NCBI RefSeq assembly: GCF_001426405.1
Contig: NZ_LMEP01000023.1
Coordinates: 482,940 to 546,939, forward strand
Direction: 5' to 3'
Length of the DNA stretch: 64,000 bases
Source of the DNA: Streptomyces sp. Root1304
GTDB taxonomy: Bacteria; Actinomycetota; Actinomycetes; Streptomycetales; Streptomycetaceae
Below the pieces are notes generated by a model. The model saw only the letters and a list, made by a program, of their open reading frames with translations. It was not told the DNA's origin and searched no databases. Both the position numbers and the translations under genes were made by a program. Positions within the stretch are counted from its first letter, which is position 1, and each line of letters opens with the position of its first letter. This document shows positions 35,893 through 44,855 of this stretch, piece by piece.

Positions 35893-36645
35893 TCAGATGC
35901 CGCAGGCGGAGGCGGACCAGAAGCGGCTGTCCCGGTGGTCGACATGGGCGTGATCGCCGTGCCCCGGATAGCCCGGACCGAGGATTCCGTTGAATCCGTG
36001 GTTGCGGGCCTGCTGCACGAACGTGCACAGCGAGTGCGGTCCCGAGCCCAGGTCGGCCGCGTCGCCGTAGAGATGGCGGCTCGACGAGGCACCGCCGACG
36101 GCGGCGTTGCAGGCCTGGCTGCGGAAACCGCTGGTCACACGGATGCTCTGGTCGCCGAGGGCGTGCCGCAGGGCCTCCAGCTTCCACATGGTGCGCAGGG
36201 CGTTCGACTTGGCGGTCGCGGCGCTCACCGCTCCTCCGGCCCAGGTGGTGTTGCAGGTGTTGAGTTCGGCGTAGGAGAAGTGGAGCGGGGTACAGTCGTC
36301 GTCCTGGAGCGCGTAGATCTTGCTGAACGTCGCGGGCCCCGCGACGCCGTCGGCGGCGAGCCCGTAGGCGCTCTGGAAGCGCTTGACGGCGGCTGCCGTG
36401 CCCGGCCCGTAGTCGCCGTCGATGGCCAGCACCCCGCCGTAGCCGGGGTATCCGGCCACACGGATCTGGAGGGCCGTGACGTCGGCGCCCGACGTGCCCT
36501 GGGAGAGGGTGCGCGACCAGGTGTAGCAGCCGTCGGCCTGGGCGGCGCCGGCGGTCGCCATCACCCCGGTCAGGGACGCGGTCATGATCATGATGATGGA
36601 GAGAAGCAGGCGCAGGGGCGGGAAAGTCGGGGAGCGTCGGAACAT
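35893..36645 (-). CDS. Secreted zinc D-Ala-D-Ala carboxypeptidase (M15) with peptidoglycan-binding domain
   Basis: This 250-residue exported enzyme has a signal peptide at 1-37 (cleavage near AQA-DG), a PG_binding_1 domain at about 48-110 (QGTSGADVTALQIRV to DGVAGPATF) and an M15A catalytic domain with zinc ligands His191, Asp198 (SRHLYGDAADLG) and His234 (DHAHVD). The layout is that of the classic Streptomyces albus G DD-carboxypeptidase, which trims the terminal D-Ala of wall peptides outside the cell. The ATG at 36645 has GGAGG four to five bases upstream. It is divergent from the ligase gene. Confidence 0.92.
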   Translation of the reverse strand: MFRRSPTFPPLRLLLSIIMIMTASLTGVMATAGAAQADGCYTWSRTLSQGTSGADVTALQIRVAGYPGYGGVLAIDGDYGPGTAAAVKRFQSAYGLAADGVAGPATFSKIYALQDDDCTPLHFSYAELNTCNTTWAGGAVSAATAKSNALRTMWKLEALRHALGDQSIRVTSGFRSQACNAAVGGASSSRHLYGDAADLGSGPHSLCTFVQQARNHGFNGILGPGYPGHGDHAHVDHRDSRFWSASACGI

Positions 36646-36911
36646 CGATCCTCCAAGGCCTCACGAATCCGAGGTGACCCAGGGATGGGAGTCCCCCCGA
36701 GATTGACGCCCCGGTCAACGCGCGTCAACCACGCCTGGGCGGCCGCCATTTGTCGGGCCAATGACGCCGCGACGACCGCCGGCACACGACGTCCGCGAGG
36801 GAAGCGCGGAGGGGCATGACGACAAGCGGCGCAGCGCGAGCGGCATGCCGGCCGGGGCCACCGAACCCCGCTCCGGACGCCGTTGTCAGACCCCCACGAG
36901 AAGATCTCCTC

Positions 36912-38999
36912 ATGACGACTTCTCCCGCCGTTGAGGCGATGTCCGGCGTGCCCGACCTGCCCGTGCCGACCGGCCGTGACGAGTACGAGGCCGCGCTCCG
37001 AACCCTGCGCGAAGCCTCGCGGCAGTACTACACGGACGGCGACAGCGCCATGGACGACACCACGTACGACCGGCTGCGGCTGGCCGTGCTGGCCTGGGAG
37101 CGTGAGAACCCCGCGGAGGCCGCCCCGGACTCGCCCACCGGCCTGGTCGCCGACGGCGCCGCCCCCGTGGGCGACATCGCCCACACCACCCGGCTGCTCA
37201 GCCTGGACAACGTCTTCGACGCCGAAGGGCTGGTGGCCTGGGGCGCCTCGGTCCAGCGACGCCTGGGCCGCGCCCCGGTCGGCGGCTTCACCGTCGAACC
37301 CAAGATCGACGGCGCGGCGGTGGCCGCCCGGTACCGCGCAGGCCGTCTCGTCCAGGTCATCACCCGGGGCGACGGCAGCCACGGCGAGGACGTCAGCCAC
37401 GTCATCGGCCAGATCGACGGCCTCCCGGAACACCTCGAAGGGGAGGCCACCGTCGAGGTCAGAGGCGAGGTCGCCTTCACCCAGGAGCAATTCGAGACGG
37501 CGAACGAGGTCCGCGCCGCCCACGGCGCGCAGGTCTTCGCCAACCCCCGCAACGGCACGGCGGGCACCCTGCGGGCGAAGGACCGCCCGTACCGGCTCCG
37601 CATGACGTTCTGGGCCTACGGCGCGGTGGAACTGGACGGGACACCGTTCCTGCCCGAGGGCACCGACGCGACGCACGCCGAGACGCTGGCGGCGGTGGCC
37701 GGCGCGGGCGTGCGGACGACGGCGGACTCGCCCGCGGGCCTCACCATCGTCCCCGACCTCGCCGAGGCGCAGCGGAGGATCGACGCGATCGGCGCCACGC
37801 GCGCGGAGCTGCCGGTCGGCATCGACGGCGTGGTGGTCAAGCTGAACGACACGGCCGAGCAGACGGCAGCCGGCTTCGGCACGCGGTTCCCGTACTGGGC
37901 CATCGCGGTGAAGCTCCCGGCGGTCGAGCGCCAGACCGTGCTGGAGGACGTGGTGTGGGAGGTCGGCCGCACCGGGGTCCTCGCACCCACCGCGATCCTC
38001 GCCCCCGTCGAGATCGACGGCTCCACCGTCACCCGGGCCACCCTGCACAACCCCGCCGACATCCGCCGACGCGACCTCCACATCGGCGACACCGTGACCG
38101 TGTACAAGGCGGGCGACATCATCCCGCGCGTCCAGGCGGCCGTGGTCGGGCTGCGCCCCGCCGGAGCGCGCGAGGTGCCGCTGCCCGAGACCTGCCCCCA
38201 CTGCGACGGCGCGATCGACAAGCGCCAGGAACGCTGGCGCTGCGCGAAGGGCACCGCGTGCGCCCTCCCGGCGTTGATCGAGTACGCCGCCGGGCGCGAG
38301 ATGCTCGACCTCGACGGCCTCGGCAAGACGTACGTCGCGGCCCTGGTCGGCTCCGGCGACGTCACGGACATCGCGGACCTCTTCACCCTGACCGTCGACC
38401 AGCTCACCGCCGCCTCCGGCAGCGCCAAGCGGGCCGCCAAGCTCGCCGAGCAGATCGAGACCGCCAGGACCCGCCCCCTCAACCGCGTCTTCTGCGCCCT
38501 GGGCGTGCTGGGCACGGGACGCAGCATGTCCCGCCGCATCGCCCGTCACTTCGGCACCATGGAGGCGATACGCCGGGCCGACGCGACGGAGATGCAGGAC
38601 GTGGAGGGCATCGGCCCGGAGAAGGCCCCGGTCATCGTGGAGCAGGTGGCCGCGCTGGCCCCCGTCATCGACAAGCTGATCGCGGCGGGCGTCAACATGA
38701 CCGAGCCCGAGGACCCGTCGGCCGGCCAGGGCGGCGGACCGCTGGAAGGGAAGGTCGTCGTGGTCACCGGCAAGATGGCCGGCCCGCTGGAGGGATTCGG
38801 CCGCTCCGAGATGAACGCCCTGATCGAGAAGGCCGGAGGTCGAGCGGGAAGCAGCGTCAACGCCAAGACGTCCATCCTCGTCGCCGCCCCGTCCGCGAAC
38901 GGCAAACCGAGCTCGAAGGCGGTCAAGGCCACGGAACTCGGGATCGAGGTACTCGCACCGGAAGCCTTCGCGGAACTGGTCGCGGACTTCCTGACGTGA
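36912..38999 (+). CDS. NAD-dependent DNA ligase, divergent second copy
   Basis: This 695-residue ligase has an Ia-like helical pair, the adenylation domain with Lys131 in EPKIDG, an OB fold, a zinc finger with Cys428, Cys431, Cys444 and Cys450, HhH repeats (VLGTGRSMSRRIARHFG) and a C-terminal BRCT domain from about 618. It would seal nicks with NAD as the adenyl donor. Several motifs differ from the housekeeping Streptomyces LigA as I know it (KIDG not KVDG, a different zinc-finger spacing), so it is probably a paralogue. The ATG at 36912 follows a weak GAGAAG. Confidence 0.9.
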   Translation: MTTSPAVEAMSGVPDLPVPTGRDEYEAALRTLREASRQYYTDGDSAMDDTTYDRLRLAVLAWERENPAEAAPDSPTGLVADGAAPVGDIAHTTRLLSLDNVFDAEGLVAWGASVQRRLGRAPVGGFTVEPKIDGAAVAARYRAGRLVQVITRGDGSHGEDVSHVIGQIDGLPEHLEGEATVEVRGEVAFTQEQFETANEVRAAHGAQVFANPRNGTAGTLRAKDRPYRLRMTFWAYGAVELDGTPFLPEGTDATHAETLAAVAGAGVRTTADSPAGLTIVPDLAEAQRRIDAIGATRAELPVGIDGVVVKLNDTAEQTAAGFGTRFPYWAIAVKLPAVERQTVLEDVVWEVGRTGVLAPTAILAPVEIDGSTVTRATLHNPADIRRRDLHIGDTVTVYKAGDIIPRVQAAVVGLRPAGAREVPLPETCPHCDGAIDKRQERWRCAKGTACALPALIEYAAGREMLDLDGLGKTYVAALVGSGDVTDIADLFTLTVDQLTAASGSAKRAAKLAEQIETARTRPLNRVFCALGVLGTGRSMSRRIARHFGTMEAIRRADATEMQDVEGIGPEKAPVIVEQVAALAPVIDKLIAAGVNMTEPEDPSAGQGGGPLEGKVVVVTGKMAGPLEGFGRSEMNALIEKAGGRAGSSVNAKTSILVAAPSANGKPSSKAVKATELGIEVLAPEAFAELVADFLT

Positions 39000-39088
39000 G
39001 GTGAGGCGGGCCCGGCCCGGTCCGGCCCGGGCTCGCTTTGGCGAGGGCGTGGCCCCGGCCCGGACCCCGGATCTGAGAAGATCCGGAG

Positions 39089-39850
39089 ATGTCGCGAAGC
39101 TTTGAGGACCTGGTCGCGGAGGCGGATGCCGCCCCGGTGGAGGGATGGGACTTCTCGTGGCTGGTGGGACGGGCCACCGAGCAGCGCCCGTCCTGGGGGT
39201 ACCAGAGCATGATGGGCGAACGCATGGTGCGCGCCTCTGCCGCGCTGGACATCCAGACCGGTGGCGGCGAGGTGCTCGCGGGGGTGCCGAAGTTCCCGCC
39301 GCTGGCGGTGGCCACCGAGTCCTGGCCGCCGAACGTCGCCAAGGCGACCGCGCTGTTGCATCCGCTCGGCGCGGTGGTCGTCGCGGATGAGGACGAGCCT
39401 CCGCTGCCTTTCGCGGACGAGGCCTTCGACCTGGTGGTCAGCCGCCATCCGGTGACGGTGTGGTGGGAGGAGATCGCCAGGGTGCTGCGCCCGGGTGGCA
39501 CGTACCTCTCCCAGCAGGTCGGCCCGGCCAGCGTCTTCGAACTGGTCGAGTTCTTCCTCGGACCCCAGCCGGAGGAAGTCCGCCGGAAGCGGCATCCCGA
39601 CGACGCCCGCACGGCCGCCGAGGCGGCAGGTCTGGAGGTCGTGGACCTTCGCTCGGAGTCCCTGCGCACCGAGTTCTCCGACATCGGCGCAGTGGTCTAC
39701 TTCCTCCGGAAGGTGATCTGGATGGTGCCCGGCTTCACCGTCGACGGGTACGGGGACCGACTGCGGCAGCTGCACGAGCGGATCGAGGACGAAGGCCCGT
39801 TCGTCGCCCACACGACACGGTTCCTCATCGAGGCGCGCAAGCCGGTCTGA
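39089..39850 (+). CDS. Class I SAM-dependent methyltransferase
   Basis: This 253-residue protein has the Rossmann order of small SAM methyltransferases: motif I DIQTGGGEVL near 55-64, acidic turn VVVADED around 96-102, PFADEAFDLVVSRHPV (motif II/III region) and IARVLRPGGTYLSQQ. The substrate is unknown. The ATG at 39089 follows GAGAAG about eight bases upstream. A GC-rich dyad between the ligase stop and this gene (about 39010-39045) may be a weak terminator. Confidence 0.85.
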   Translation: MSRSFEDLVAEADAAPVEGWDFSWLVGRATEQRPSWGYQSMMGERMVRASAALDIQTGGGEVLAGVPKFPPLAVATESWPPNVAKATALLHPLGAVVVADEDEPPLPFADEAFDLVVSRHPVTVWWEEIARVLRPGGTYLSQQVGPASVFELVEFFLGPQPEEVRRKRHPDDARTAAEAAGLEVVDLRSESLRTEFSDIGAVVYFLRKVIWMVPGFTVDGYGDRLRQLHERIEDEGPFVAHTTRFLIEARKPV

Positions 39851-39883
39851 GCCCCACCACGCACGGACCGGTCGCGGCGGGCG

Positions 39884-41017
39884 TCAGCGCAGGGCGATCC
39901 TCGCGGTGACGGGAAGGTGGTCGCTGCCGGTGGCGGGCAGCGTGCGGATCTCCCGGACCACGGCTCCGCGCGCCAGCACCTGGTCGATGCGGGCCAGCGG
40001 AAGCCCGGCCGGGAAGCTGAACGCGAAACCTCGCTCAGGAGCCCCCAGCCGCGAGGTCAGGGGCGCCAGACCACGATCGTCGACGGTTCCGTTGAGGTCG
40101 CCGAGGAGGAGCACGCGGTCCGACCGCTCGGCGGCCAGCGCCCGGCCTAGGCGGCCGGCGCTCTCGTCGCGCCGGGCGGAGGCGAGACCGCCGGCCCCCA
40201 CCCGTACGGACGGCAGATGGGCCACGTACGCGACGACGTCCCCGGACGGCGTACGCACCACGGCGCGCAGCGCGCGGTTCCAGCCCTCCGCGATGTCCCG
40301 GGGCTTGATGTCCAGGGGCCGGGCATCGGCCAGCGGATGGCGGGACCAGAGTCCGACGGTGCCGTGCACCACGTGGTACGGGTACTCCGGCGCGAGCACC
40401 GCCTCGTACGAGCCCCGCGCCGGATCCACCAGCTCCTGGAGAGCGACCAGATCGGGCGCGCCCGCGGCGAGGGCACGGGCGGTTCCCGCCGGATCGGGGT
40501 TCTCGTCACTGACGTTGTGCTGGACGACGACGAGCTCGCGCCTGTCCGGCTCGCCCGAGGGCAGCAGCAGCACGCCGTACGCATGGCTCCAGACGGCGAC
40601 GGGCAGCAACAGCGCCACCAGCGCCACGGCGTACCGACGGATCAGCGCGAGGACGGAGAGGGGGACGACCACCAGCCCCAGCCACGGCAGGAAGGACTCC
40701 AGCAGACTGCCGAGCCGGCCCGGGGAGTTGGGCAGGACGGAGTGGAAGGCGAGGAGCCCCGCCGTGACGCAGGCCAGCGCGGCGATCACCCGACCGGAAC
40801 GGCGTCCGCGCACTCGGGCATCCCGCCCACGAACCCCGCCCCGGATCAGTCGGCGCCCGCCGCGCGCGGGCTCCGGCTTCCGGCCCGGGTCCGGCTTCCG
40901 GTCCGAGTCCAGCTCCGGGTCCCGCTCCCGCTCCTGGCCCGCCCCGGTGCCCGCCCCCGACCCGGACCGCGTCTCTGCCCCCGACCCCGACCCCGAGCCC
41001 GTCTCCGTTGTCCCCAC
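39884..41017 (-). CDS. Membrane-anchored endonuclease/exonuclease/phosphatase family protein
   Basis: This 377-residue protein starts with about 70 low-complexity Gly/Ser/Arg/Glu/Pro residues. Three hydrophobic spans (about 78-155) follow, then an EEP catalytic domain: VVVQHNVSDENPD, LVALQELVD (catalytic Glu), VAHLPSVRV, LLLGDLNGT and TGSDHLPV (catalytic Asp-His). The catalytic part probably faces outward and cleaves phosphodiesters of nucleic acids, lipids or inositol phosphates. The GTG at 41017 has GGGAGG about eight bases upstream. Confidence 0.85.
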   Translation of the reverse strand: MGTTETGSGSGSGAETRSGSGAGTGAGQERERDPELDSDRKPDPGRKPEPARGGRRLIRGGVRGRDARVRGRRSGRVIAALACVTAGLLAFHSVLPNSPGRLGSLLESFLPWLGLVVVPLSVLALIRRYAVALVALLLPVAVWSHAYGVLLLPSGEPDRRELVVVQHNVSDENPDPAGTARALAAGAPDLVALQELVDPARGSYEAVLAPEYPYHVVHGTVGLWSRHPLADARPLDIKPRDIAEGWNRALRAVVRTPSGDVVAYVAHLPSVRVGAGGLASARRDESAGRLGRALAAERSDRVLLLGDLNGTVDDRGLAPLTSRLGAPERGFAFSFPAGLPLARIDQVLARGAVVREIRTLPATGSDHLPVTARIALR

Positions 41018-41111
41018 CCTCGATTCCTCCCTCTCACGTCGCTGATCAGGACGTCCGAAAGGAGGGATCGGGTTCCGCTACAGCCCCGGGCCCTGCGGGG
41101 CAGGGCGCCGG

Positions 41112-42527
41112 TCAGCAGGTCAGGGTGCCCCTGCGGAGGGCGTGACCGCCGGTGTTGCTGTCGTCCGACCAGTAGACCGGCTTGGAGCCGCCGACACACG
41201 CCTCGGCGCCGCTCACGGAGAAGCCCTCGTTGTTGAGGTCGGCCATGCCGGCGGGACGGTTGTGGACGGCGGTCACGGCGAAGGCGCCGGTCGCGTTCAC
41301 CCGGAGCGTCCGGTGCTGCCCGCCGCAGGTGTCGTCGCAGACCGCCCACAGGCGCGAGGCACCCGGCTCCCACTGCACTTCCATGACCCCGCTCATCCCA
41401 CTGCTGACGGTGGCGACGCGGGTGAAGGCTCCAGAGTCGGCGAGGACGTAGCCGTGGATCGCGCCGGTGCCCTCGACGCCGACGAAGAAGACGCCGCCGG
41501 TGTGGGCGCCGTAACGGGCGGGGTCGTAGGCGGCGCCGGTCGACGCGTCCTTGAACCCGGCACCGGTCAGGGCGGCGTCGGGCACCCAGGTGATGCCCTC
41601 GAAGCCGAGGTTGGATCCCACGGACGGCAGGTCGGAGGTCAGGTTCCACTCCTGGGCCGCGGTGAGGGTGCTCCCGGTCCCGGCCACGTCGTAGCGGAGG
41701 ACCGACAGGCGGCTGGTGCCGGAGGCGTCCCCGTTCCGCTCGCTCGCCACGAACACCCCACCCGCCGAGCCCGCACCCGTGAGCGTGACGCCCTCGCTGT
41801 CGGGGCTGCCGGAGCCCGTCGGGAACCGCAGGGTCCTGCCCGCGGACCAGCCGTTCGCGGTGTCCGGCTTCCAGCCGCCCGAGCCGTCGCCCACCAGCCG
41901 CCAGAGCGTGCCGGAGTTCTGCGCCGCCCACATGACGCCGCCCTCCTGGTGGAGGCCGCTGAGGTCCTCTCCGAAGACGTCGGAGCCGTCGGCGGTGGCC
42001 ACCGCGGTGCCGCCCGGCCAGGCCACCGGAGTGGTCGAGCCGCCGTCGGTGCCGCCGCAGTCGTTGGGGGCGCCCAGGGTCAGGGCTGCCGTCCTGAACG
42101 CGCCGGTGCCGTCGGGGCAGCGCGACCAGGAAGGCGCCGAGTGCTTGGTCCAGGTGAAGCTGTCGACGAGCGTGCTGCCGTCCGGCAGGTAGAGGCGCGC
42201 CTTGTCGGCGGAGCCCAGACCGAAGGAGCCGTGGACGTCGAAGGTACGGAACGCGCCGGGAGCCAGCGAGGTCCCCGAGGCGATCTTGTACCTCGAGCCG
42301 CTCTGGTCGTCCTTGAGGATCCAGCCGGAGACGTCGATACTCGCGGCGCCCTTGTTGTACAGCTCGACGGAATCCTCGACGCTTCCGGTGGTCACCACTT
42401 CGTTGATCCGGATGTCGTCGGCCGGGGCGGCGTGGGCCGGGGTCGCCTGGAGCACACCGGCGGCCAGCAGAGGGGCGGTGAGGGCGAGGCGAAGGCTACG
42501 GCCCCACCCACGTGTACGTGCGGTCAC
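41112..42527 (-). CDS. Secreted lamin-tail-domain protein with propeller-like phytase/esterase region
   Basis: This 471-residue exported protein has a signal peptide (VTARTRGWGRSLRL plus hydrophobic core, cleavage near AHA-AP at about 35). A lamin-tail domain spans about 38-150 (INEVVTTG, VELYNKG, GWILKDD). The remainder matches the secreted esterase-like/phytase-like propeller type (GVMWAAQNSGTLWRL, FEGITWVPD, NEGFSVSG). The GTG at 42527 sets the signal peptide correctly. The function is probably extracellular binding or hydrolysis; the substrate is unknown. Confidence 0.82.
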   Translation of the reverse strand: MTARTRGWGRSLRLALTAPLLAAGVLQATPAHAAPADDIRINEVVTTGSVEDSVELYNKGAASIDVSGWILKDDQSGSRYKIASGTSLAPGAFRTFDVHGSFGLGSADKARLYLPDGSTLVDSFTWTKHSAPSWSRCPDGTGAFRTAALTLGAPNDCGGTDGGSTTPVAWPGGTAVATADGSDVFGEDLSGLHQEGGVMWAAQNSGTLWRLVGDGSGGWKPDTANGWSAGRTLRFPTGSGSPDSEGVTLTGAGSAGGVFVASERNGDASGTSRLSVLRYDVAGTGSTLTAAQEWNLTSDLPSVGSNLGFEGITWVPDAALTGAGFKDASTGAAYDPARYGAHTGGVFFVGVEGTGAIHGYVLADSGAFTRVATVSSGMSGVMEVQWEPGASRLWAVCDDTCGGQHRTLRVNATGAFAVTAVHNRPAGMADLNNEGFSVSGAEACVGGSKPVYWSDDSNTGGHALRRGTLTC

Positions 42528-42714
42528 GATGTCCGTCCAGGGAAGAGTTCCGACAGGGCGGGACGACGCTCCAGGCACGGACCGAACGAGCGGCCTCCGA
42601 AGGCTGATCGTGCCATGAACGGTGGACGAACCACGAGCGCTCCGCAGGGCGCACGGGCGCACGGCCGCTGCCCGTGCGAGCGCCGCCCCCGATCCCGTAC
42701 GAACGTCGTCCTGC

Positions 42715-42756
42715 CCCGGCCGGACCACGTCCGGTCCCGGCCGGACCACGTCCGGT
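42715..42756. repeat. Two perfect 21-bp tandem repeats in a divergent promoter region
   Basis: Units 42715-42735 and 42736-42756 are identical, and a partial third unit (CCCGG) follows. Each carries the palindrome GGAC CAC GTCC. They lie in the 301-bp divergent spacer between the lamin-tail gene and the DNA alkylation repair gene, about 75 bp before the latter. A TAGGCT at 42792-42797 may be its -10 box. The rest of 42528-42828 shows no gene. Confidence 0.75.
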
Positions 42757-42828
42757 CCCGGTGCGCTCCGCGCGCCGGCCGGCCTCCGTCGTAGGCTGGC
42801 TCTCGCACAGGACGGACAGGAGGCTGCG

Positions 42829-43509
42829 GTGGCCGAGACGACGCTCGCCGAGGTGATGGCCGAGCTGGCCGACCTCGAAGACCCGAAGGCACGCGCGGTG
42901 AACGAGCGGCACGGCGACGACCACGGTGTGAACCTCGGGAAACTGCGCGCGCTCGCGAAGCGGCTCAAGACGCAGCAGGACCTCGCGGCCCGCCTCTGGG
43001 AGACGGGCGACACCGCGGCGAGGCTGCTCGCCCTGCTGATCTGCCGACCGAAGGCGTTCGGGCGCGACGAGCTCGACGCGATGACGCGCGACGCGCGCAC
43101 GCCCAAGGTGCACGACTGGCTCGTGAACTACGTGGTGAAGAAGAACCCGCACGCCGAGGAGCTGCGCCTCGCCTGGCTCGCCGATCCGGATCCCGTGGTC
43201 GCGAGCGCGGGCTGGGCACTGACCACCGAACGCGTCGCGAAGAAGCCCGAGGGCCTCGACCTCCCGGGACTCCTCGACACCATCGAGGCGCGGATGCGGG
43301 ACGCCCCGGAGCGCCTGCAATGGGCGATGAACCACTGCCTGGCCCAGATCGGCATCGAGCACCCGGAACACCGCGCCCGAGCGATCGACATCGGCGAGCG
43401 CCTGGGTGTGCTCAAGGACTACCCGACGTCCCCGGGCTGCACATCGCCGTTCGCGCCGGTCTGGATCACCGAGATGGTGCGCCGGCAGCAGGACACTACG
43501 ACCGCCTGA
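42829..43509 (+). CDS. DNA alkylation repair protein (AlkD-like HEAT repeat)
   Basis: This 226-residue all-helical protein of the AlkD/AlkC-like HEAT-repeat family has VHDWLVNYVVKKNP, LRLAWLADPDPVVASAGWAL and WAMNHCLAQIGIEHPEHRARAI. Such proteins remove alkylated purines without base flipping in AlkD; activity here is inferred from family. The GTG at 42829 has AGGAGG six bases upstream, which decides the start over longer frames. The next gene begins 67 bp downstream on the same strand. Confidence 0.82.
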   Translation: MAETTLAEVMAELADLEDPKARAVNERHGDDHGVNLGKLRALAKRLKTQQDLAARLWETGDTAARLLALLICRPKAFGRDELDAMTRDARTPKVHDWLVNYVVKKNPHAEELRLAWLADPDPVVASAGWALTTERVAKKPEGLDLPGLLDTIEARMRDAPERLQWAMNHCLAQIGIEHPEHRARAIDIGERLGVLKDYPTSPGCTSPFAPVWITEMVRRQQDTTTA

Positions 43510-43576
43510 ATCGCGTACGCGGTTCCTCCTCGCGCGACACCACCATCCGTACGCAACCCCCGGGGGCACCACGACC

Positions 43577-44554
43577 GTGAACACCGACATGCTCGGCCCG
43601 CAGACCCTGATCGAGGACGTGCCGGCCTTCGCCGCCCACACCCGCCAGGCCGTACTCCTCCGTCCGACGGCGGGTCACCCCGGCCCGCACGACAGCTCGG
43701 TCGGCGGCCCGCTGCTGTGGCCGGAGGACGAGCCCTGGCCGGTGTGCCGGGCGCCGCACGTGGTCCACAAGCGGGAGAAGCTCTCGGACGAGGACAAGGA
43801 GACCTGGCAGGAGTGCGACCGCCGGATGAAGGAACGGCGCCGCGCGCGGGGCGGCGGTGCGTACGTGATGAGCGAGGAGGACGTCGCAGCGCAGCGGCGG
43901 ATCATGGACGGTGCCGGATCGCTCGACCTGGTCACGTGGGAGCGGATCCGGACGGTCGGGGAAGTTCCCGCCGTACCCGTTCCGATGGTCCCGGTGCTCC
44001 AGCTCCGCGCCGGTGACGTTCCCGGCCTGCCCGTGCCGGAAGGGACGGACCTGCTCCAGCTGCTGTGGTGTCCCGACGACCACGCCGAACCGCCCGGCCA
44101 GCCGCGCTACTGGGGCCCGAACGTCGAACTGCGGTACCGAGCCGCAGGGTCGGTCGGCCCGATCCTCGGCGACCCGCCCCGGCCCGAGCACGCCGAGGCC
44201 ATCTATGTACCGAACCCGTGCGTTCTGGACCCGTTCCCCGTCGTCGACCTGCCCGAGGAGGACGAACTTCCCGAGGACCTCGTCGACACGGCGCACGAGT
44301 GGGCCGAAGCCCGCGACACCGAGTACGCCCGCACGTTCGCCTGCCTGCCCGGCTGGAAGGCGGGAGGCTGGCCCAGCTGGCACCTCACCGATCTCGTCCG
44401 CATCGACTGCGCCGCGTGCGGGACCCGGATGCGCCTGCTGCTGACCCTGGACAGCGGGACGGACCCCGGGCTCAACCTGGGCCGCTTCGGTGAACTCCGC
44501 GTCTTCACCTGTCCCACGGACCTCTCCCACCCGTTCCGCCTCAACGTGCAGTAG
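43577..44554 (+). CDS. DUF1963-like protein of unknown function
   Basis: This 325-residue soluble protein has SSVGGPLLWPEDEPWPVC near the N-terminus, VPEGTDLLQLLWCPDDH in the middle and a late Cys pair (CAACGT). This is the layout of a Streptomyces family I recall as related to DUF1963/YwqG. No enzyme activity is established. The GTG at 43577 is preferred; an ATG twelve bases later is possible. It may be co-transcribed with the alkylation repair gene. Confidence 0.7.
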   Translation: MNTDMLGPQTLIEDVPAFAAHTRQAVLLRPTAGHPGPHDSSVGGPLLWPEDEPWPVCRAPHVVHKREKLSDEDKETWQECDRRMKERRRARGGGAYVMSEEDVAAQRRIMDGAGSLDLVTWERIRTVGEVPAVPVPMVPVLQLRAGDVPGLPVPEGTDLLQLLWCPDDHAEPPGQPRYWGPNVELRYRAAGSVGPILGDPPRPEHAEAIYVPNPCVLDPFPVVDLPEEDELPEDLVDTAHEWAEARDTEYARTFACLPGWKAGGWPSWHLTDLVRIDCAACGTRMRLLLTLDSGTDPGLNLGRFGELRVFTCPTDLSHPFRLNVQ

Positions 44555-44855
44555 ACCGGCGCGCGACCGCCGCACCCGTACCTCCCTGCGGGTGAGCCGC
44601 CGACGCCGCAACCGTGCCACCCTGCCTACTCCTTCGGGTGAACGCGGGTCGGTGAGCTGCCGCGCGGTGGCGGTACGGGGGCCCGGTCGGCCCGCGAGGC
44701 CGGTGCAGGACCCCACGGCAACGTCGTTACGATCGGCGCCGCCGAGGCCGACATCGCCACGCCTACTGTCACGCACAGACCTGACCTGCTGATATGCGGC
44801 CATGCAGACGGTGTCGAGGCCCGGCTCTTCCGCACGAGGACGGGGAGGCACGTAC
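44555..44855. other. Intergenic region upstream of the HTH/peptidoglycan-binding gene
   Basis: No gene is seen in these 301 bp. The last 120 bp are AT-richer (TTACGAT, CTGATATGC) and probably hold the promoter. Confidence 0.4.

Noticed and set aside
36588..38549. Long minus-strand frame opposite the ligase gene
   Set aside because: The ligase frame carries every LigA motif; the antisense frame has none.
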